Positions 23,535-32,172 are shown, numbered from the stretch's first letter. The stretch is 36,140 bases of DNA from Bacillota bacterium (GCA_023400985.1 JAEXEN010000015.1:1-36140), one strand, 5' to 3'. A program made the numbers and translations. Notes: generated from the letters alone by a model not told the origin.

Positions 23535-24608
23535 TTACAAATTCACCAATTCCACAATGGTCGTATTTAAGGTGCTGTGATCTTCCGCCAGGTCGATGTA
23601 GGTGGAGGTAAGTTTTCCGTCCTTGATCACGCGGATGATGGGCCTTAGGCGCGAGTGCTCGTAGTTGCCCACCACGATGCCCGTGACGCCGGAGCTTAAA
23701 CGCACGCAGGTGCCCACGGGATACGGCGCGATGCGCTTGGTGAACGCGTCTACGATATCGGGATCGAACATGGTGCCATAGCCGCTCATGATGTACTCGA
23801 GCGCGTCGGAAGGGAGCATGGCGCGCCGGTAAGGCCTGTCGGAAACGAGCGCGTCGTATACGTCCGCCACGCAGATGATGCGGCCGAACAAGGGGATTTC
23901 CCTCCCCTTGCGGCCGGAAGGATAGCCGTAACCATCGAAGCGCTCGTGGTGGGTGAGCACCGCCATCTTGGACGCATCGGAGATACCGTCGCTGTTGAGG
24001 ATGTAATCGTAGCCGAGCCGGCTGTGACGCCGCACTTCCTCCAACTCGTCGTGCGTGAGGCGGCTTACCTTGTTGATGATGCGCTTGTCGATGAACACCT
24101 TGCCGATGTCGTGCACCAGCGCCCCCGTCACGAGATCGTTGAGGTCCTTGCGGTTGAGGTTCAGTACACCGCCCAGCACGCCCGCGATGACCGCCACATT
24201 GAGGCTGTGGCTATAGGTATAATCGTCATAGGAGCGGATATCCACCACGTTGACGATGGCCTCCCGGTTGTAGATGACCTCTTCGACAATGTTGGTCACA
24301 ACGCCCTTGAGTGTGTCGACGTTGCGCACGCCACGCCTGAGCGTGGGCGCTTCCACGTCCGTAAACATAGTTCGAACCTCGCGCTTCGCCTTTGTCTTGA
24401 GCTCGTCGCTTATGACGTTGGCGATGTGGAGGTCCTCCGAGATATCATCGTCGATATAAACGCCTTGAAAGCCGTAAGCGTTGATGTTTTCGATCAGCGC
24501 ATCGGTAAGGCGCACATTTTTGCCGATGAGTATGCGGTTTTTGTTAAGCACAAGGTCGGATGCCAGCACCTGACCCGTACGAAGGCAGTTCGCGGGAACA
24601 AACCTCAT
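23535..24608 (-). CDS. HD-GYP domain c-di-GMP phosphodiesterase
   Basis: The 357-residue protein contains a full HD-GYP domain. The upstream His is at about 134 (YTYSHSLNVA), HDIGK is at 166-170 and HHERFDGYGYP is at 220-230, so metal ligands and the GYP signature are intact. Such enzymes hydrolyse c-di-GMP, which generally favours motility over attachment. The first 100 residues (MRFVPANCLRTGQVLASDLV onward) form the small N-terminal domain frequently attached to this HD-GYP type. The C-terminal 80 residues are a beta-rich extension. ATG 24608 has only a weak GAGAGG upstream. A good sigma-A promoter lies at 24663-24691. Its place between the fli and che operons suggests a motility role. Confidence 0.93.
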   Translation of the reverse strand: MRFVPANCLRTGQVLASDLVLNKNRILIGKNVRLTDALIENINAYGFQGVYIDDDISEDLHIANVISDELKTKAKREVRTMFTDVEAPTLRRGVRNVDTLKGVVTNIVEEVIYNREAIVNVVDIRSYDDYTYSHSLNVAVIAGVLGGVLNLNRKDLNDLVTGALVHDIGKVFIDKRIINKVSRLTHDELEEVRRHSRLGYDYILNSDGISDASKMAVLTHHERFDGYGYPSGRKGREIPLFGRIICVADVYDALVSDRPYRRAMLPSDALEYIMSGYGTMFDPDIVDAFTKRIAPYPVGTCVRLSSGVTGIVVGNYEHSRLRPIIRVIKDGKLTSTYIDLAEDHSTLNTTIVELVNL

Positions 24609-24662
24609 AGATGTCGGCCTCTCGAAAAACGGGAAAAATCACATAATTCCCAGTATTTTATT

Positions 24663-24691
24663 ATTATACAGCATACAACATATTTCGACAA
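24663..24691 (-). promoter_or_regulatory. Sigma-A promoter of the HD-GYP gene
   Basis: On the minus strand, TTGTCG (24691-24686), a 17-base spacer and TATAAT (24668-24663) form a good housekeeping promoter about 50 bases before the ATG. Confidence 0.75.
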
Positions 24692-24695
24692 CCGC

Positions 24696-24732
24696 AAACC
24701 GCAAGGTAAGGGGAGTCGAACCCTTGCGGTTT
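24696..24732. repeat. 11-bp stem with tRNA T-arm-like loop
   Basis: AAACCGCAAGG (24696-24706) pairs with CCTTGCGGTTT (24722-24732). On the minus strand the interior reads GGGTTCGACTCCCC, like a tRNA T-arm, but no acceptor, D or anticodon arms surround it. It lies just upstream of the HD-GYP promoter. Confidence 0.4.
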
Positions 24733-24789
24733 AGAGGATAGAGGGCAGGGAAGCACGCCATCGCTGTATTGCCGGTACTCGACGTAGGC

Positions 24790-25063
24790 ACCCCGCACGC
24801 TTGGCCCGTAAAGGCCCTGGCTCTGCTAGGCGCTATGCCTGCGCCCGGCGCCTTACGCTGACATGCTCTCCGCCCCCTAAACTCTGCAACCTAAAAACTG
24901 CCGGTTTGGATGCAGGTCGCGAAAGAGGAAGGCGCCGTAACGTCCGGCGAAGCCGGAGCCCCTTGGGCCGAGGCCTGTGGCCTCGCGTGTGGGGCTACGG
25001 CGACCGACGATGGCAAAGACGTGCGCCAAACCGGCGGTTTTTAGGCGCAGGGCTAGAGTTCCC
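24790..25063. repeat. Inverted mosaic relative of the hairpin arrays
   Basis: CGTCCGGCGAAGCCGGAGCC at about 24939, followed by GGCCTGTGGCC, is the reverse complement of modules in copy 3 (near 33340-33380). A more decayed forward match lies at about 24797-24850. Outer arms also pair: CCTAAAAACTGCCGGTTTGG (about 24890-24910) against CCAAACCGGCGGTTTTTAGG (about 25035-25055). The stretch therefore looks like two opposed, diverged elements. No gene is supported in 24733-25093. Confidence 0.65.
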
Positions 25064-25088
25064 TTACCTTAAGGAAAGGAAATGCCAT

Positions 25089-25124
25089 GAAAAAGGGGCA
25101 GTAGCGTTTGCCGCGACTGCCCCT
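25089..25124 (-). terminator. Terminator of the che operon
   Basis: AGGGGCAGT (25094-25102) and ACTGCCCCT (25116-25124) form a 9-bp stem. On the minus strand it is followed by TTTTT, 17 bases after the cheA stop. Confidence 0.85.
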
Positions 25125-25140
25125 AGATAAAGCGTACGAT

Positions 25141-27264
25141 TCAGTTCGAGTATAACCCGTTTATATCCACGATCAGACTCACGCCGCCGTCGCCCAATAT
25201 GGTGCAGCCGGCGATGCCCTTGGTCCAGGTGCGATAGCGGGAGATATAGAGCGGCAGCGGCTTTATGACCGTCTGCTGTTCACCGATGAGCTCGTCCACG
25301 AATAAGCAGCAGCTTTGCTCGTCGGCGTCGATCAAAACAAGGATGCCGTCTTCGAGCTGCGTCCGGGCGCTTTCAATGTTAAAAAGCTCATACAGGCGCA
25401 CGACGGGGTAGCACTTGCCTCGCACGAGGATCATTTCATGGCCGTCGGGATCACTGAACACCTCGCCGGACTTAGGCTTGAAGGACTTTTGAATACTCAA
25501 AAGAGGCACGATGAACACCCTTTCGCCCACGCCCACTTGCATGCCCGCGATGATGGCGAGGGTGAGGGGGATGCGCATCTGTACCGCCATGCCCTTGTGC
25601 GGGGTGGAATCCACATTAAGCGAACCGCCCATCTTCTCGATGCTGCGGACGGCTACGTCCATGCCCACGCCGCGCCCGGAAAATTCCGTTACGTTTTCGT
25701 TGGTGGAAAAGCCCGGCGCAAAAATGAGCTGATAGGCTTCCTTGTCAGTGACTTCCGCCTCCGGCTTTTTGATGAGGCCGCGGTCGATGCCTTTTTTCAC
25801 GAGCAGGTCGCGGTCGAGGCCCGCGCCGTCGTCGCTGACGGAGATGATCACGTCGCCGCCGGTATTGCGCGCCTCTACGATGATCTTGCCCACGGGCGGC
25901 TTGCCGAGCTTTACGCGCTCTTCGGGGGGTTCGATGCCGTGGTCCATGGAGTTGCGGATCAGGTGCATGAGCGGGTCGCCCAGATTGTCTATAACGCTCT
26001 TGTCCATTTCCGTGTCCTCGCCGATGATGACAAGATCCGCCTGCTTGCCGGTTTTGCGGCACATATCGCGCACGATGCGCTCAAGGCGGTGGAAGGTGGC
26101 GGAAATGGGGATCATGCGGATGGACATCACGGTATCCTGCAATTCGTCGGTGAGCTTTCGGAGCTGGCGCGACGCCTTGTCGAAGGAATCGAGATGCAGA
26201 TTCATCACCTCGGGGTTTTTCGTCACCGTGGTTTCGGTGATGACGAGCTCGCCCACGAGGTTCATGAGTTTATCGAGCTTATCGAGCTTTACGCTCATGT
26301 AATTTTGCTTTTGCTGTATGCTCTGCGCGTCCGCGGCGCTCTTTGCGGCAGCCTCGGCCTCCTGCACGGCCACGGGCTTTGCGGCGGGCGGTTCCTCCTT
26401 AACGGATGAAGGAGAAGCGGCGGCTTTTTTAGAGGATGCTGCCGGTGCGGCGGGTTCGGGAGCGGATTCGGGTTCCGGATCGAAGGCCGTGAGCTCGGAA
26501 AAATCGAGGGATTTGATGAAGAAGTTGGAAAGGATCTTCTTTCTGATCTCTTCCTTGCTTGCGGCGCTCTCAAAGAAAAGCGCAAAGCCGTTTTCGATGA
26601 TCCAGTCCTCGCTTTGTTCCTTCAAAACATCCTCCGGGACGGTGCGGATGTTCTTGCAGATGTTTTCGATGGATTTGATGACGCCAAACGCGCGCACATT
26701 TTCCATCTTGCAGCCCGGATCGAAGAAGAGAAGCGCCCTGTAGGAAACGGCGCCGTTTCCGGCCTCGGCCTTAGGCGCGGCCTTAGCCTCCGTCTTTGCC
26801 TCAGGCGCAGCCGCCGCTTCCGCTTTTTTCTTCTTTGCCGCCTTCGGCGCAGCCGCCGTTTCACCGCTTTGGAGGATCTTGCGGTAGGCGGTGATCTTTT
26901 CGATAAGCGCGTCGGCATTGCCCTGCGGCGGCGTGCCGCCCTGCAATAGCTCGATCTCGTTGCGGATGAAGTCCTGCGCAGCGAATACGAGGTCGAATAC
27001 GTTTTGGTGGTCGTAAGGACGCTCAGGGTTTTCGCGGATGAGTGCAAAAAGATCCTCGACGGCATGGGAAAGACGCATAAGCGCGTCATAGTTCATCATG
27101 CCGGAGGAACCCTTGATGGTATGAAGGATGCGAAAGATCGCGCCCACCTGTTCCGCGTTGAAGCGGTCGCTCTTTTCCGCGGCAAGAAGAATACCTTCAA
27201 GCTGCTCAAGAAGCTGCAGGTTTTCAAATACATAAACGTCTAAAAGCGAATCGTTTTGCGACAT
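25141..27264 (-). CDS. cheA: Chemotaxis histidine kinase CheA
   Basis: CheA autophosphorylates in receptor arrays and passes phosphate to CheY. At 707 residues it has the full set of domains. HPt has the phosphoacceptor His48 (FRILHTIKGSSG). An Ala/Lys-rich linker leads to a P2-like CheY-docking domain (about 175-275), and a second Ala/Pro linker follows. The dimerisation helices are at about 325-395 (VKLDKLDKLMNLVGELVI). The ATPase has its N box (LMHLIRNSMDHGIE), G1 (DDGAGLD) and G2 (GRGVGMDV). A CheW-like regulatory domain ends the protein. The ATG at 27264 follows GGGGAGGTG. It is the last gene of cheC-cheD-cheY-cheA and has its own terminator. Confidence 0.98.
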   Translation of the reverse strand: MSQNDSLLDVYVFENLQLLEQLEGILLAAEKSDRFNAEQVGAIFRILHTIKGSSGMMNYDALMRLSHAVEDLFALIRENPERPYDHQNVFDLVFAAQDFIRNEIELLQGGTPPQGNADALIEKITAYRKILQSGETAAAPKAAKKKKAEAAAAPEAKTEAKAAPKAEAGNGAVSYRALLFFDPGCKMENVRAFGVIKSIENICKNIRTVPEDVLKEQSEDWIIENGFALFFESAASKEEIRKKILSNFFIKSLDFSELTAFDPEPESAPEPAAPAASSKKAAASPSSVKEEPPAAKPVAVQEAEAAAKSAADAQSIQQKQNYMSVKLDKLDKLMNLVGELVITETTVTKNPEVMNLHLDSFDKASRQLRKLTDELQDTVMSIRMIPISATFHRLERIVRDMCRKTGKQADLVIIGEDTEMDKSVIDNLGDPLMHLIRNSMDHGIEPPEERVKLGKPPVGKIIVEARNTGGDVIISVSDDGAGLDRDLLVKKGIDRGLIKKPEAEVTDKEAYQLIFAPGFSTNENVTEFSGRGVGMDVAVRSIEKMGGSLNVDSTPHKGMAVQMRIPLTLAIIAGMQVGVGERVFIVPLLSIQKSFKPKSGEVFSDPDGHEMILVRGKCYPVVRLYELFNIESARTQLEDGILVLIDADEQSCCLFVDELIGEQQTVIKPLPLYISRYRTWTKGIAGCTILGDGGVSLIVDINGLYSN

Positions 27265-27302
27265 ACGAGCACCTCCCCAAATGGGCGCTTAAAGCGCTAT
27301 GC

Positions 27303-27662
27303 TCAAACGTTGATGTTGTTGAGGGCGCTTATGATAACGTCTTCCTTGAACGGTTTCACGATAAAGCCCTTCGCGCCGGAAATAATGGCTTCGCGCACCA
27401 TGCTTTCCTGCCCCATGGCGGAAACCATCACGACGTTCGCCTTGGGGTTGAGGGCAAGTATTTTCTTGAGGGACATCAGCCCGTCCATTTCGGGCATCGT
27501 GATATCCATGGTCACAATATCCGGGGCAAGCTCAGCGAATTTTTGGAATGCCACTTCGCCGTTTTCGGCCTCGCCGCAAACCTCGTAGCCGTGCTTGGTG
27601 ATGGTATTTTTGATGGAAACCCGCATAAAAGCGGCATCATCCACCACGAGAACCCTTTTCAT
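27303..27662 (-). CDS. cheY: Chemotaxis response regulator CheY
   Basis: This is a single receiver domain of 119 residues without an output domain. The acidic pocket is Asp8/Asp9, the phosphoacceptor is Asp53 (IVTMDITMPEMDG), the switch Ser81 lies in VVMVSAMGQ, and Lys103 is in VKPF. The partners FliM (with its N-terminal docking motif), FliY and CheC are all encoded in this window. It lies 38 bases upstream of cheA and its ATG is preceded by CAGGGAGG. The CheY assignment rests on the single-domain form and position. Confidence 0.95.
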   Translation of the reverse strand: MKRVLVVDDAAFMRVSIKNTITKHGYEVCGEAENGEVAFQKFAELAPDIVTMDITMPEMDGLMSLKKILALNPKANVVMVSAMGQESMVREAIISGAKGFIVKPFKEDVIISALNNINV

Positions 27663-27740
27663 AATCCTTGAACCTCCCTGTATCTGGCCTTACTGATATA
27701 AATTCGGTATTTTACCAAAAAACTTAAGAAGCGCCGCTCC

Positions 27741-28223
27741 CTAAATATTTTTTTCCGTGCGCGGCCATGCCGTACGTACAGTAAGAGAGCCGGTTTCGCA
27801 GTCGAGCACGATGGTGCGGCCGTTTGTGCCGCCCACGTCCTCCGCAAGCACGGCGATGGCGTTTTTTTCAAGCGCTATTCGGCTGTGTTCCACGTTGCGT
27901 TTGCCGACCTGCATCACATCCGACTGCTCGGTCGCGCCGAACATATGCGCTCCGCCCGCGATCTTTGCGGTCAGTAGGCGCGGGTTCGCGCCGGATGCGG
28001 TCATGCGGCGGACGAGCTCGTCCACCGCCGTGTCGGCGTATTTTGCGATGTTCACCGCCTCGCCCGTGGGCGAGGTTGGCAAAAGCACATGTGCGAGGCC
28101 GCCTATCTTGTGTATTCTGTCGTAGAGCACGATGCCCACGCAGGAACCGAGGCCCAGCGTCGTTATGGTTTCGGGAGAACCGGCGACAGCCATCTCCGCG
28201 ATTCCAACTATGGTGTTGGACAT
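27741..28223 (-). CDS. cheD: Chemoreceptor glutamine deamidase CheD
   Basis: CheD deamidates receptor glutamines and stimulates CheC. The catalytic Cys is in LGLGSCVGIVLYD and the His in GGLAHVLLP. The C-terminal part (GKRNVEHSRIALEKNAIAVL, then AEDVGGTNGRTI) is typical. The protein is 160 residues from ATG 28223, preceded by GGGGAT. A TTG at 28232 is in frame but lacks a ribosome binding site. It starts 1 base after the cheC stop, so the pair is translationally coupled, as expected for proteins that bind each other. Confidence 0.95.
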   Translation of the reverse strand: MSNTIVGIAEMAVAGSPETITTLGLGSCVGIVLYDRIHKIGGLAHVLLPTSPTGEAVNIAKYADTAVDELVRRMTASGANPRLLTAKIAGGAHMFGATEQSDVMQVGKRNVEHSRIALEKNAIAVLAEDVGGTNGRTIVLDCETGSLTVRTAWPRTEKNI

Positions 28224-28224
28224 A

Positions 28225-28875
28225 TCAAGCAATCCCCATCTTTTGCATCAGGATATGGTGCGACTCCACCTCGGGTATCAGGAAAAAGTGGCCGGTAATC
28301 AGCCTTGCGTCATCGGAAAACACGGTTTCGAGCAACAGCACCGTATCGCCGTACTCCCCGTAGATCGTTGCGGGCAGGTTCATGATGGCGCCCGCCATAT
28401 CGATCACGAGGCTCGGCACCGTGCAGCTCACGACGAGCCCCGTGAGAGAGCTGATGGCGTTGATGTAGGAGCTGCACAATATGTTGGCAAGCTCCATGAG
28501 GGCGGATTGCTGCATTTCGGTAAGGGAGTCTTCAAAACAGGTCTCTTCTATGCCCATCGCGGCGATGACCGCGGCGGTGAGGTCGCTCGCGTCCTTCATG
28601 GTGAGGATGAAAAGGATGGAGCCGTTAAGGTCCTGCGTCATGCCCACGAGCATGCCGGCCACGAGGTTTTCGGGGCCGCCGAGGAGGTCGCAGACGCTGT
28701 TGAAATCACACAGCTTTGCGGTGGGTACGTTGAGCCCTATCGGGCGGCCGAGCATGGAAGCAAGCGCGGTTGCCGCGTGGCCCGCACCGATGTTCTCGAG
28801 CTCTTTGAAAAAATCAAGCTGTACGGGAGAAATATCTTTGATTGTTCCATACCTGCCTTTCGTATTTTTTGACAA
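28225..28875 (-). CDS. cheC: CheY-P phosphatase CheC
   Basis: CheC dephosphorylates CheY-P and, with CheD, sets adaptation. It is 216 residues with both active-site patches: ELENIGAGHAATALASML (about residues 25-42) and a region including MQQSALMELANILCSSYINA (about 120-140), each with the E-x2-N arrangement. The only good start is TTG 28875 (MSKNTKGRYG). No strong Shine-Dalgarno precedes it, so expression may be low. It heads the minus-strand che operon, with a promoter at 28905-28934. Confidence 0.93.
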   Translation of the reverse strand: MSKNTKGRYGTIKDISPVQLDFFKELENIGAGHAATALASMLGRPIGLNVPTAKLCDFNSVCDLLGGPENLVAGMLVGMTQDLNGSILFILTMKDASDLTAAVIAAMGIEETCFEDSLTEMQQSALMELANILCSSYINAISSLTGLVVSCTVPSLVIDMAGAIMNLPATIYGEYGDTVLLLETVFSDDARLITGHFFLIPEVESHHILMQKMGIA

Positions 28876-28904
28876 AAAAAGGAAAGCCGCTCCAGGCAGT
28901 TTTC

Positions 28905-28934
28905 ATTATAACGGGAGCATGCTGCTTCTGTCAT
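28905..28934 (-). promoter_or_regulatory. Promoter of the che operon
   Basis: On the minus strand, ATGACA (28934-28929), an 18-base spacer and TATAAT (28910-28905) suggest a sigma-A promoter starting about 23 bases before cheC. A weak sigma-28-like CACGATAT lies further upstream (about 28940-28947). Confidence 0.55.
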
Positions 28935-29001
28935 CACAAATATCGTGTTTTTTCGTGTAAAACATTAAGAAAATCGCCTAAAAAACCGATGCTATGTATA
29001 T

Positions 29002-29042
29002 AGGGGGCCACGGACGGCCCCCTCGTACGCCCTTTATAAGGG
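29002..29042 (+). promoter_or_regulatory. Two short hairpins before the calcium-loop gene
   Basis: GGGGGCC (29002-29008) pairs with GGCCCCC (29015-29021). The near-palindrome GCCCTTTATAAGGGC follows at about 29028-29042, just ahead of the ribosome binding site. No consensus promoter was found. A TTAA-N15-ACCGATGC match (about 28965-28991) is a weak sigma-28 candidate. Confidence 0.35.
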
Positions 29043-29065
29043 CAAAACTGCAAGGAGGCAGCAAA

Positions 29066-30112
29066 ATGAAGATCGTGAATTCGGGTGTGGCGCTCAAAAG
29101 CAGCCACACGCTGGTCTCACGTAAGTCGCAGCAGACGAGCCTTACCCTGTGGGCCGGCAACGCGCGCCTATCCGGCGCGCGGGTCGAGACGGGCGATACT
29201 GCGCGCGAGCGCGCGTTCAAGGCGGAGATTGGCACGCGGCGCTTTTCCCCCTTAAAGCTTTCGGCCGCGCACAAAAAGCACAAACCGAAGACGGAGAAGG
29301 AAGCTTATTCCGATGCGCGTTTGAAGCTCATCGAGGAGATGCTGTACTTGCTCACCGGCAAGCGCATCCGCGTCAAGGACCCGGCGGACTGCATGGAGGA
29401 CGTATCAAGCGGCGATGCATCGCTTGATCTCGGGCAGCCCATGCAGGACTTCGGGGTCATTTTCACCCACACCGAGACCTTCTTTGAGGCCGAAAGCGTG
29501 AACTTTTCGGCCGCAGGCTCCGTGCGAACGGCTGACGGCCGGAGCATCGAATTCGACCTGAGGTTCGCCATAGAGCGCTCGTACTACGAACAGCACCGCC
29601 TGGAGATACGCATGGGCGACGCTGCCGTAGCGGACCCGCTCGCGATCAATCTGGGCGGCGGCACGATCGGCCTTACGGGCGCGAAGTCCCCCTTCGATCT
29701 CGACGGCGACGGCTCACCGGAAAGCATTTCGTTCCTCACCGGTCAGGCGGGGTTCCTCGCGCTCGATAAAAACGGGGACGGGAAGATCAACGACGGCACG
29801 GAGTTGTTCGGCACACGCTCGAGCGATGGTTTTAGGGACCTTGCCGTTTACGATGAAGACAAAAACGGCTGGATCGACGAGGCGGATCCCGTGTTCTCTA
29901 AGCTCAAGATGTTCAACATGAACGCCGACGGATCCGCAGCGCTTATCTCCTTGGGGGAGGCGGGCGTGGGGGCGCTGTATTTAGGCGCCGTCAGCTCGCA
30001 GTTTTCCTTCAAGCAAGGGCAGACGCTTCAGGGCGAGCTTCGAAAAAGTTCCGTGTATTTGAAGGAAAACGGCCAGGCGGGCTTTTTGCACCATATCGAC
30101 CTCGCCATTTAG
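29066..30112 (+). CDS. EF-hand-like calcium-loop protein of unknown function
   Basis: I do not recognise this 348-residue protein by name. It has no signal peptide or membrane span. The C-terminal half contains a DLDGDG loop (211-216), an EF-hand-like DKNGDGKINDGTELFG (234-249) and DEDKNGWIDEADPVFSKLKM (263-282), all with calcium-ligand spacing. The N-terminal part is basic (KLSAAHKKHKPK) and then amphipathic. The middle region (about 120-190) looks beta-rich. ATG 29066 follows AAGGAGG. It begins a plus-strand group with FliK-like and FlhB-like export genes and ends 24 bases before the next gene. Export or flagellar association is inferred from context only. Confidence 0.7.
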   Translation: MKIVNSGVALKSSHTLVSRKSQQTSLTLWAGNARLSGARVETGDTARERAFKAEIGTRRFSPLKLSAAHKKHKPKTEKEAYSDARLKLIEEMLYLLTGKRIRVKDPADCMEDVSSGDASLDLGQPMQDFGVIFTHTETFFEAESVNFSAAGSVRTADGRSIEFDLRFAIERSYYEQHRLEIRMGDAAVADPLAINLGGGTIGLTGAKSPFDLDGDGSPESISFLTGQAGFLALDKNGDGKINDGTELFGTRSSDGFRDLAVYDEDKNGWIDEADPVFSKLKMFNMNADGSAALISLGEAGVGALYLGAVSSQFSFKQGQTLQGELRKSSVYLKENGQAGFLHHIDLAI

Positions 30113-30136
30113 TTTTTAGAAAGAGCATGATATACG

Positions 30137-31873
30137 ATGAGGATCGACGGAATCGGCATCCAAACAGCGGGGGCGCAGAATGCGAAAAGCGCTTCGTCCG
30201 TATCGTTTGAAACGGGCGATGTGTTTATCGCCGACGTCCAAAGATCCGAGGGCGACGCGGTCATATTGAAGCTGCCGGACGGGCGGCTCCTCAACGCGCG
30301 CCTTTCGGAAAACGCGGTCCTCGACCGAAATGACCGCGTGGAGTTCATCGTGGCGCAAAGCGGCGAAAACGGGCTGGTGCTCCGCATCGCCTACGTGGAG
30401 CCAAAATCGGCGGAGGCTGTGCCGCAGGAGGCTTTCAGCGCGGCGGAGGCGGCGCTTCTGGAGCTCTTCGAGCAGTCGGGCATACGGCCGGACGCTCGCG
30501 CGCTTGCTTCGGCCTTGCGTCTGATGCAGCAAAACGGCCTCACGCCCAAGGCGGCGCTCTTTTTTGCGCTCAACCGCATGGAGGCGACACCCGAACGCCT
30601 CGCGGCCTATCAGGCGCTCACCTCGGGCTATGGCATGGGTGAGGCGCTTTATGATGCCGCTCAAACCCTGAATACGCTCTTGCGAGAAATGCCGGACGCA
30701 GCACAAACGCAGGCGCTTTCTCCGGTGCAGGCTCAGGCGCAGGCTCCGGCACAAGAGCAGATACAGACGCAAGTCCCGATACAGGATCAAACGCAGACAC
30801 AGGCTCCGGCACAGCTACAGCCACAGACGCTTTCTCCGGTACAGGATCAGATGCAGCCGCAGGCGCGGGCCACATGGCAAAACGGCGCCGAAGCTCCGGC
30901 GGGGGAAGCGAATGCGTCGGGCGCGCAAAACGGACAGGCTGCGGTGCCTCCCGACGGCGCGCAAAGTACGGCGGGAGACGAAAACGCTTTGGCGCAAAGC
31001 GCGCAGGCAACGACACAACCCGCAAGCGCCAAACAAAACACGGCGGCCGTCCGACCGGGTGCGCCAAACGGCGGGGGACAAGCGGCCCGGAAAGGCGGGG
31101 TTACCGCCCCCGCGCAAGCGGCTCCGCAAGCCGAAGCGGAACGGGTACAGGCGCAGACGGTACCGCCGGAGGAAACGGCCAAGACCGCGCAAACCGCTCC
31201 GAGGGGGGAGACGGCCATAGCGGCACAGGCAGCCGCTACGGGTGGCACGCCGCCCGATGCGGCCGAGCTCAAAGAGCTCCCCAAACGCATGCTGGACCTG
31301 TTCTTAAGGCTGACGGGAAGCGAGAGCGGCGCGGACGTCAAAAAATTCGTTTCCGGGTCAAATGAAAGGCTTGCGGCGCTCAAGTTTATGACCGGAAAAT
31401 ACGATGAAGAAAGCATACGGCTCGTGCAGCCCGAGCTCACCCGGGCGGAAAACCAAGCAAAGCTCGCGCAGGATGTGACGCGCTTCGTTTACTATCAGAT
31501 CCCTGTGTACAACGGGGAATACGGCACGGCGGAGCTTTACGTATACCGCCGCGCGAAAGGCAAGGGGAAGATCGACGCCGATAACGCGTCCGTGCTTATC
31601 TCCATCCCCACGAAAAGCTTCGGCAGGGTGGAAACGCTTTTACGCACAGAATCAAGGACGCTTTCCGTCAACTTTTCCGTGGAAAGGGAAAGCGGGATAA
31701 ACGCGCTCAAAGAGGGCGTGAGGGAGTTTCGAAAAACGCTCGCCGCGAAAACAGAGTATCACTTAGGCGAAATGCGGGTAGGCGGATTGAAGGAGCGTAC
31801 CACCGTGGAAAACGCGGAAGCCATTTTGAGCGGCGGCGCAAAAAGAGGCGGCGCTATCGATGTGAAGATATGA
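30137..31873 (+). CDS. FliK-like protein (YlqG-type) with Gln-rich centre
   Basis: The 578-residue protein has an N-terminal beta-rich domain (about 20-90: GDVFIADVQRSEGDAVILKL), a helical segment (about 95-190) and a long Gln/Ala/Pro low-complexity centre (about 190-375) with PxQAQ-type repeats. The C-terminal domain (about 400-560: TAELYVYRRAKGKGKID, then SVLISIPTKSFGRVETLLRT) resembles the FliK hook-length domain. It overlaps the FlhB-like gene by 4 bases (ATGA). In Bacillus the ylqG-ylqH pair has the same arrangement. It may act with the FlhB-like protein in export control, but that is inference. It is not a duplicate of fliK at 17591, which is distinct in sequence. Confidence 0.75.
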   Translation: MRIDGIGIQTAGAQNAKSASSVSFETGDVFIADVQRSEGDAVILKLPDGRLLNARLSENAVLDRNDRVEFIVAQSGENGLVLRIAYVEPKSAEAVPQEAFSAAEAALLELFEQSGIRPDARALASALRLMQQNGLTPKAALFFALNRMEATPERLAAYQALTSGYGMGEALYDAAQTLNTLLREMPDAAQTQALSPVQAQAQAPAQEQIQTQVPIQDQTQTQAPAQLQPQTLSPVQDQMQPQARATWQNGAEAPAGEANASGAQNGQAAVPPDGAQSTAGDENALAQSAQATTQPASAKQNTAAVRPGAPNGGGQAARKGGVTAPAQAAPQAEAERVQAQTVPPEETAKTAQTAPRGETAIAAQAAATGGTPPDAAELKELPKRMLDLFLRLTGSESGADVKKFVSGSNERLAALKFMTGKYDEESIRLVQPELTRAENQAKLAQDVTRFVYYQIPVYNGEYGTAELYVYRRAKGKGKIDADNASVLISIPTKSFGRVETLLRTESRTLSVNFSVERESGINALKEGVREFRKTLAAKTEYHLGEMRVGGLKERTTVENAEAILSGGAKRGGAIDVKI

Positions 31874-32160
31874 GTGAACGGGAAAAGAAACAGTTTGAGC
31901 TCAGCGCGGCCGCGCTCAAATATGACGGCGGAAAAGACGCGGCGCCACGCGTGGTGGGTATCGGCCGGGGATATCTGGCCAAAAAGATGCTCGAAACGGC
32001 CAAAGAGCATTCCGTTCCCGTTAAGGAGGACGAGGCGCTTGCGGGAAGCCTGATAAAGCTTGATATCGGGCGGGAGATACCCGAGGAACTCTATGTGGCG
32101 GTGGCCGAAATCCTTGCGTTTTTATATCGCATGGACAAGGGCGTTATGAAACACCGGTAA
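31870..32160 (+). CDS. Stand-alone FlhB C-terminal-domain protein (YlqH/FlhX-type)
   Basis: These 96 residues match the cytoplasmic domain of FlhB/YscU export switch proteins: AAALKYDGGKDAAPRVVGIG, then LAKKMLETAKEHSVPVKEDE and IPEELYVAVAEILAFLYRM. There are no membrane spans. The autocleavage NPTH site is missing; the matching place reads FELSAAALKYD. Soluble FlhB-C paralogues can replace or modify the cleaved FlhB domain in some species, so this could tune substrate specificity. It is translationally coupled to the FliK-like gene, and the hydrolase gene begins 12 bases after its stop. Confidence 0.88.
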   Translation: MSEREKKQFELSAAALKYDGGKDAAPRVVGIGRGYLAKKMLETAKEHSVPVKEDEALAGSLIKLDIGREIPEELYVAVAEILAFLYRMDKGVMKHR

Positions 32161-32172
32161 TTGTGAGGTAAC

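Noticed and set aside
24694..24760. Possible minus-strand tRNA
   Set aside because: Only a T-arm-like loop is present. There is no acceptor stem, D-arm or anticodon arm at the right spacing.
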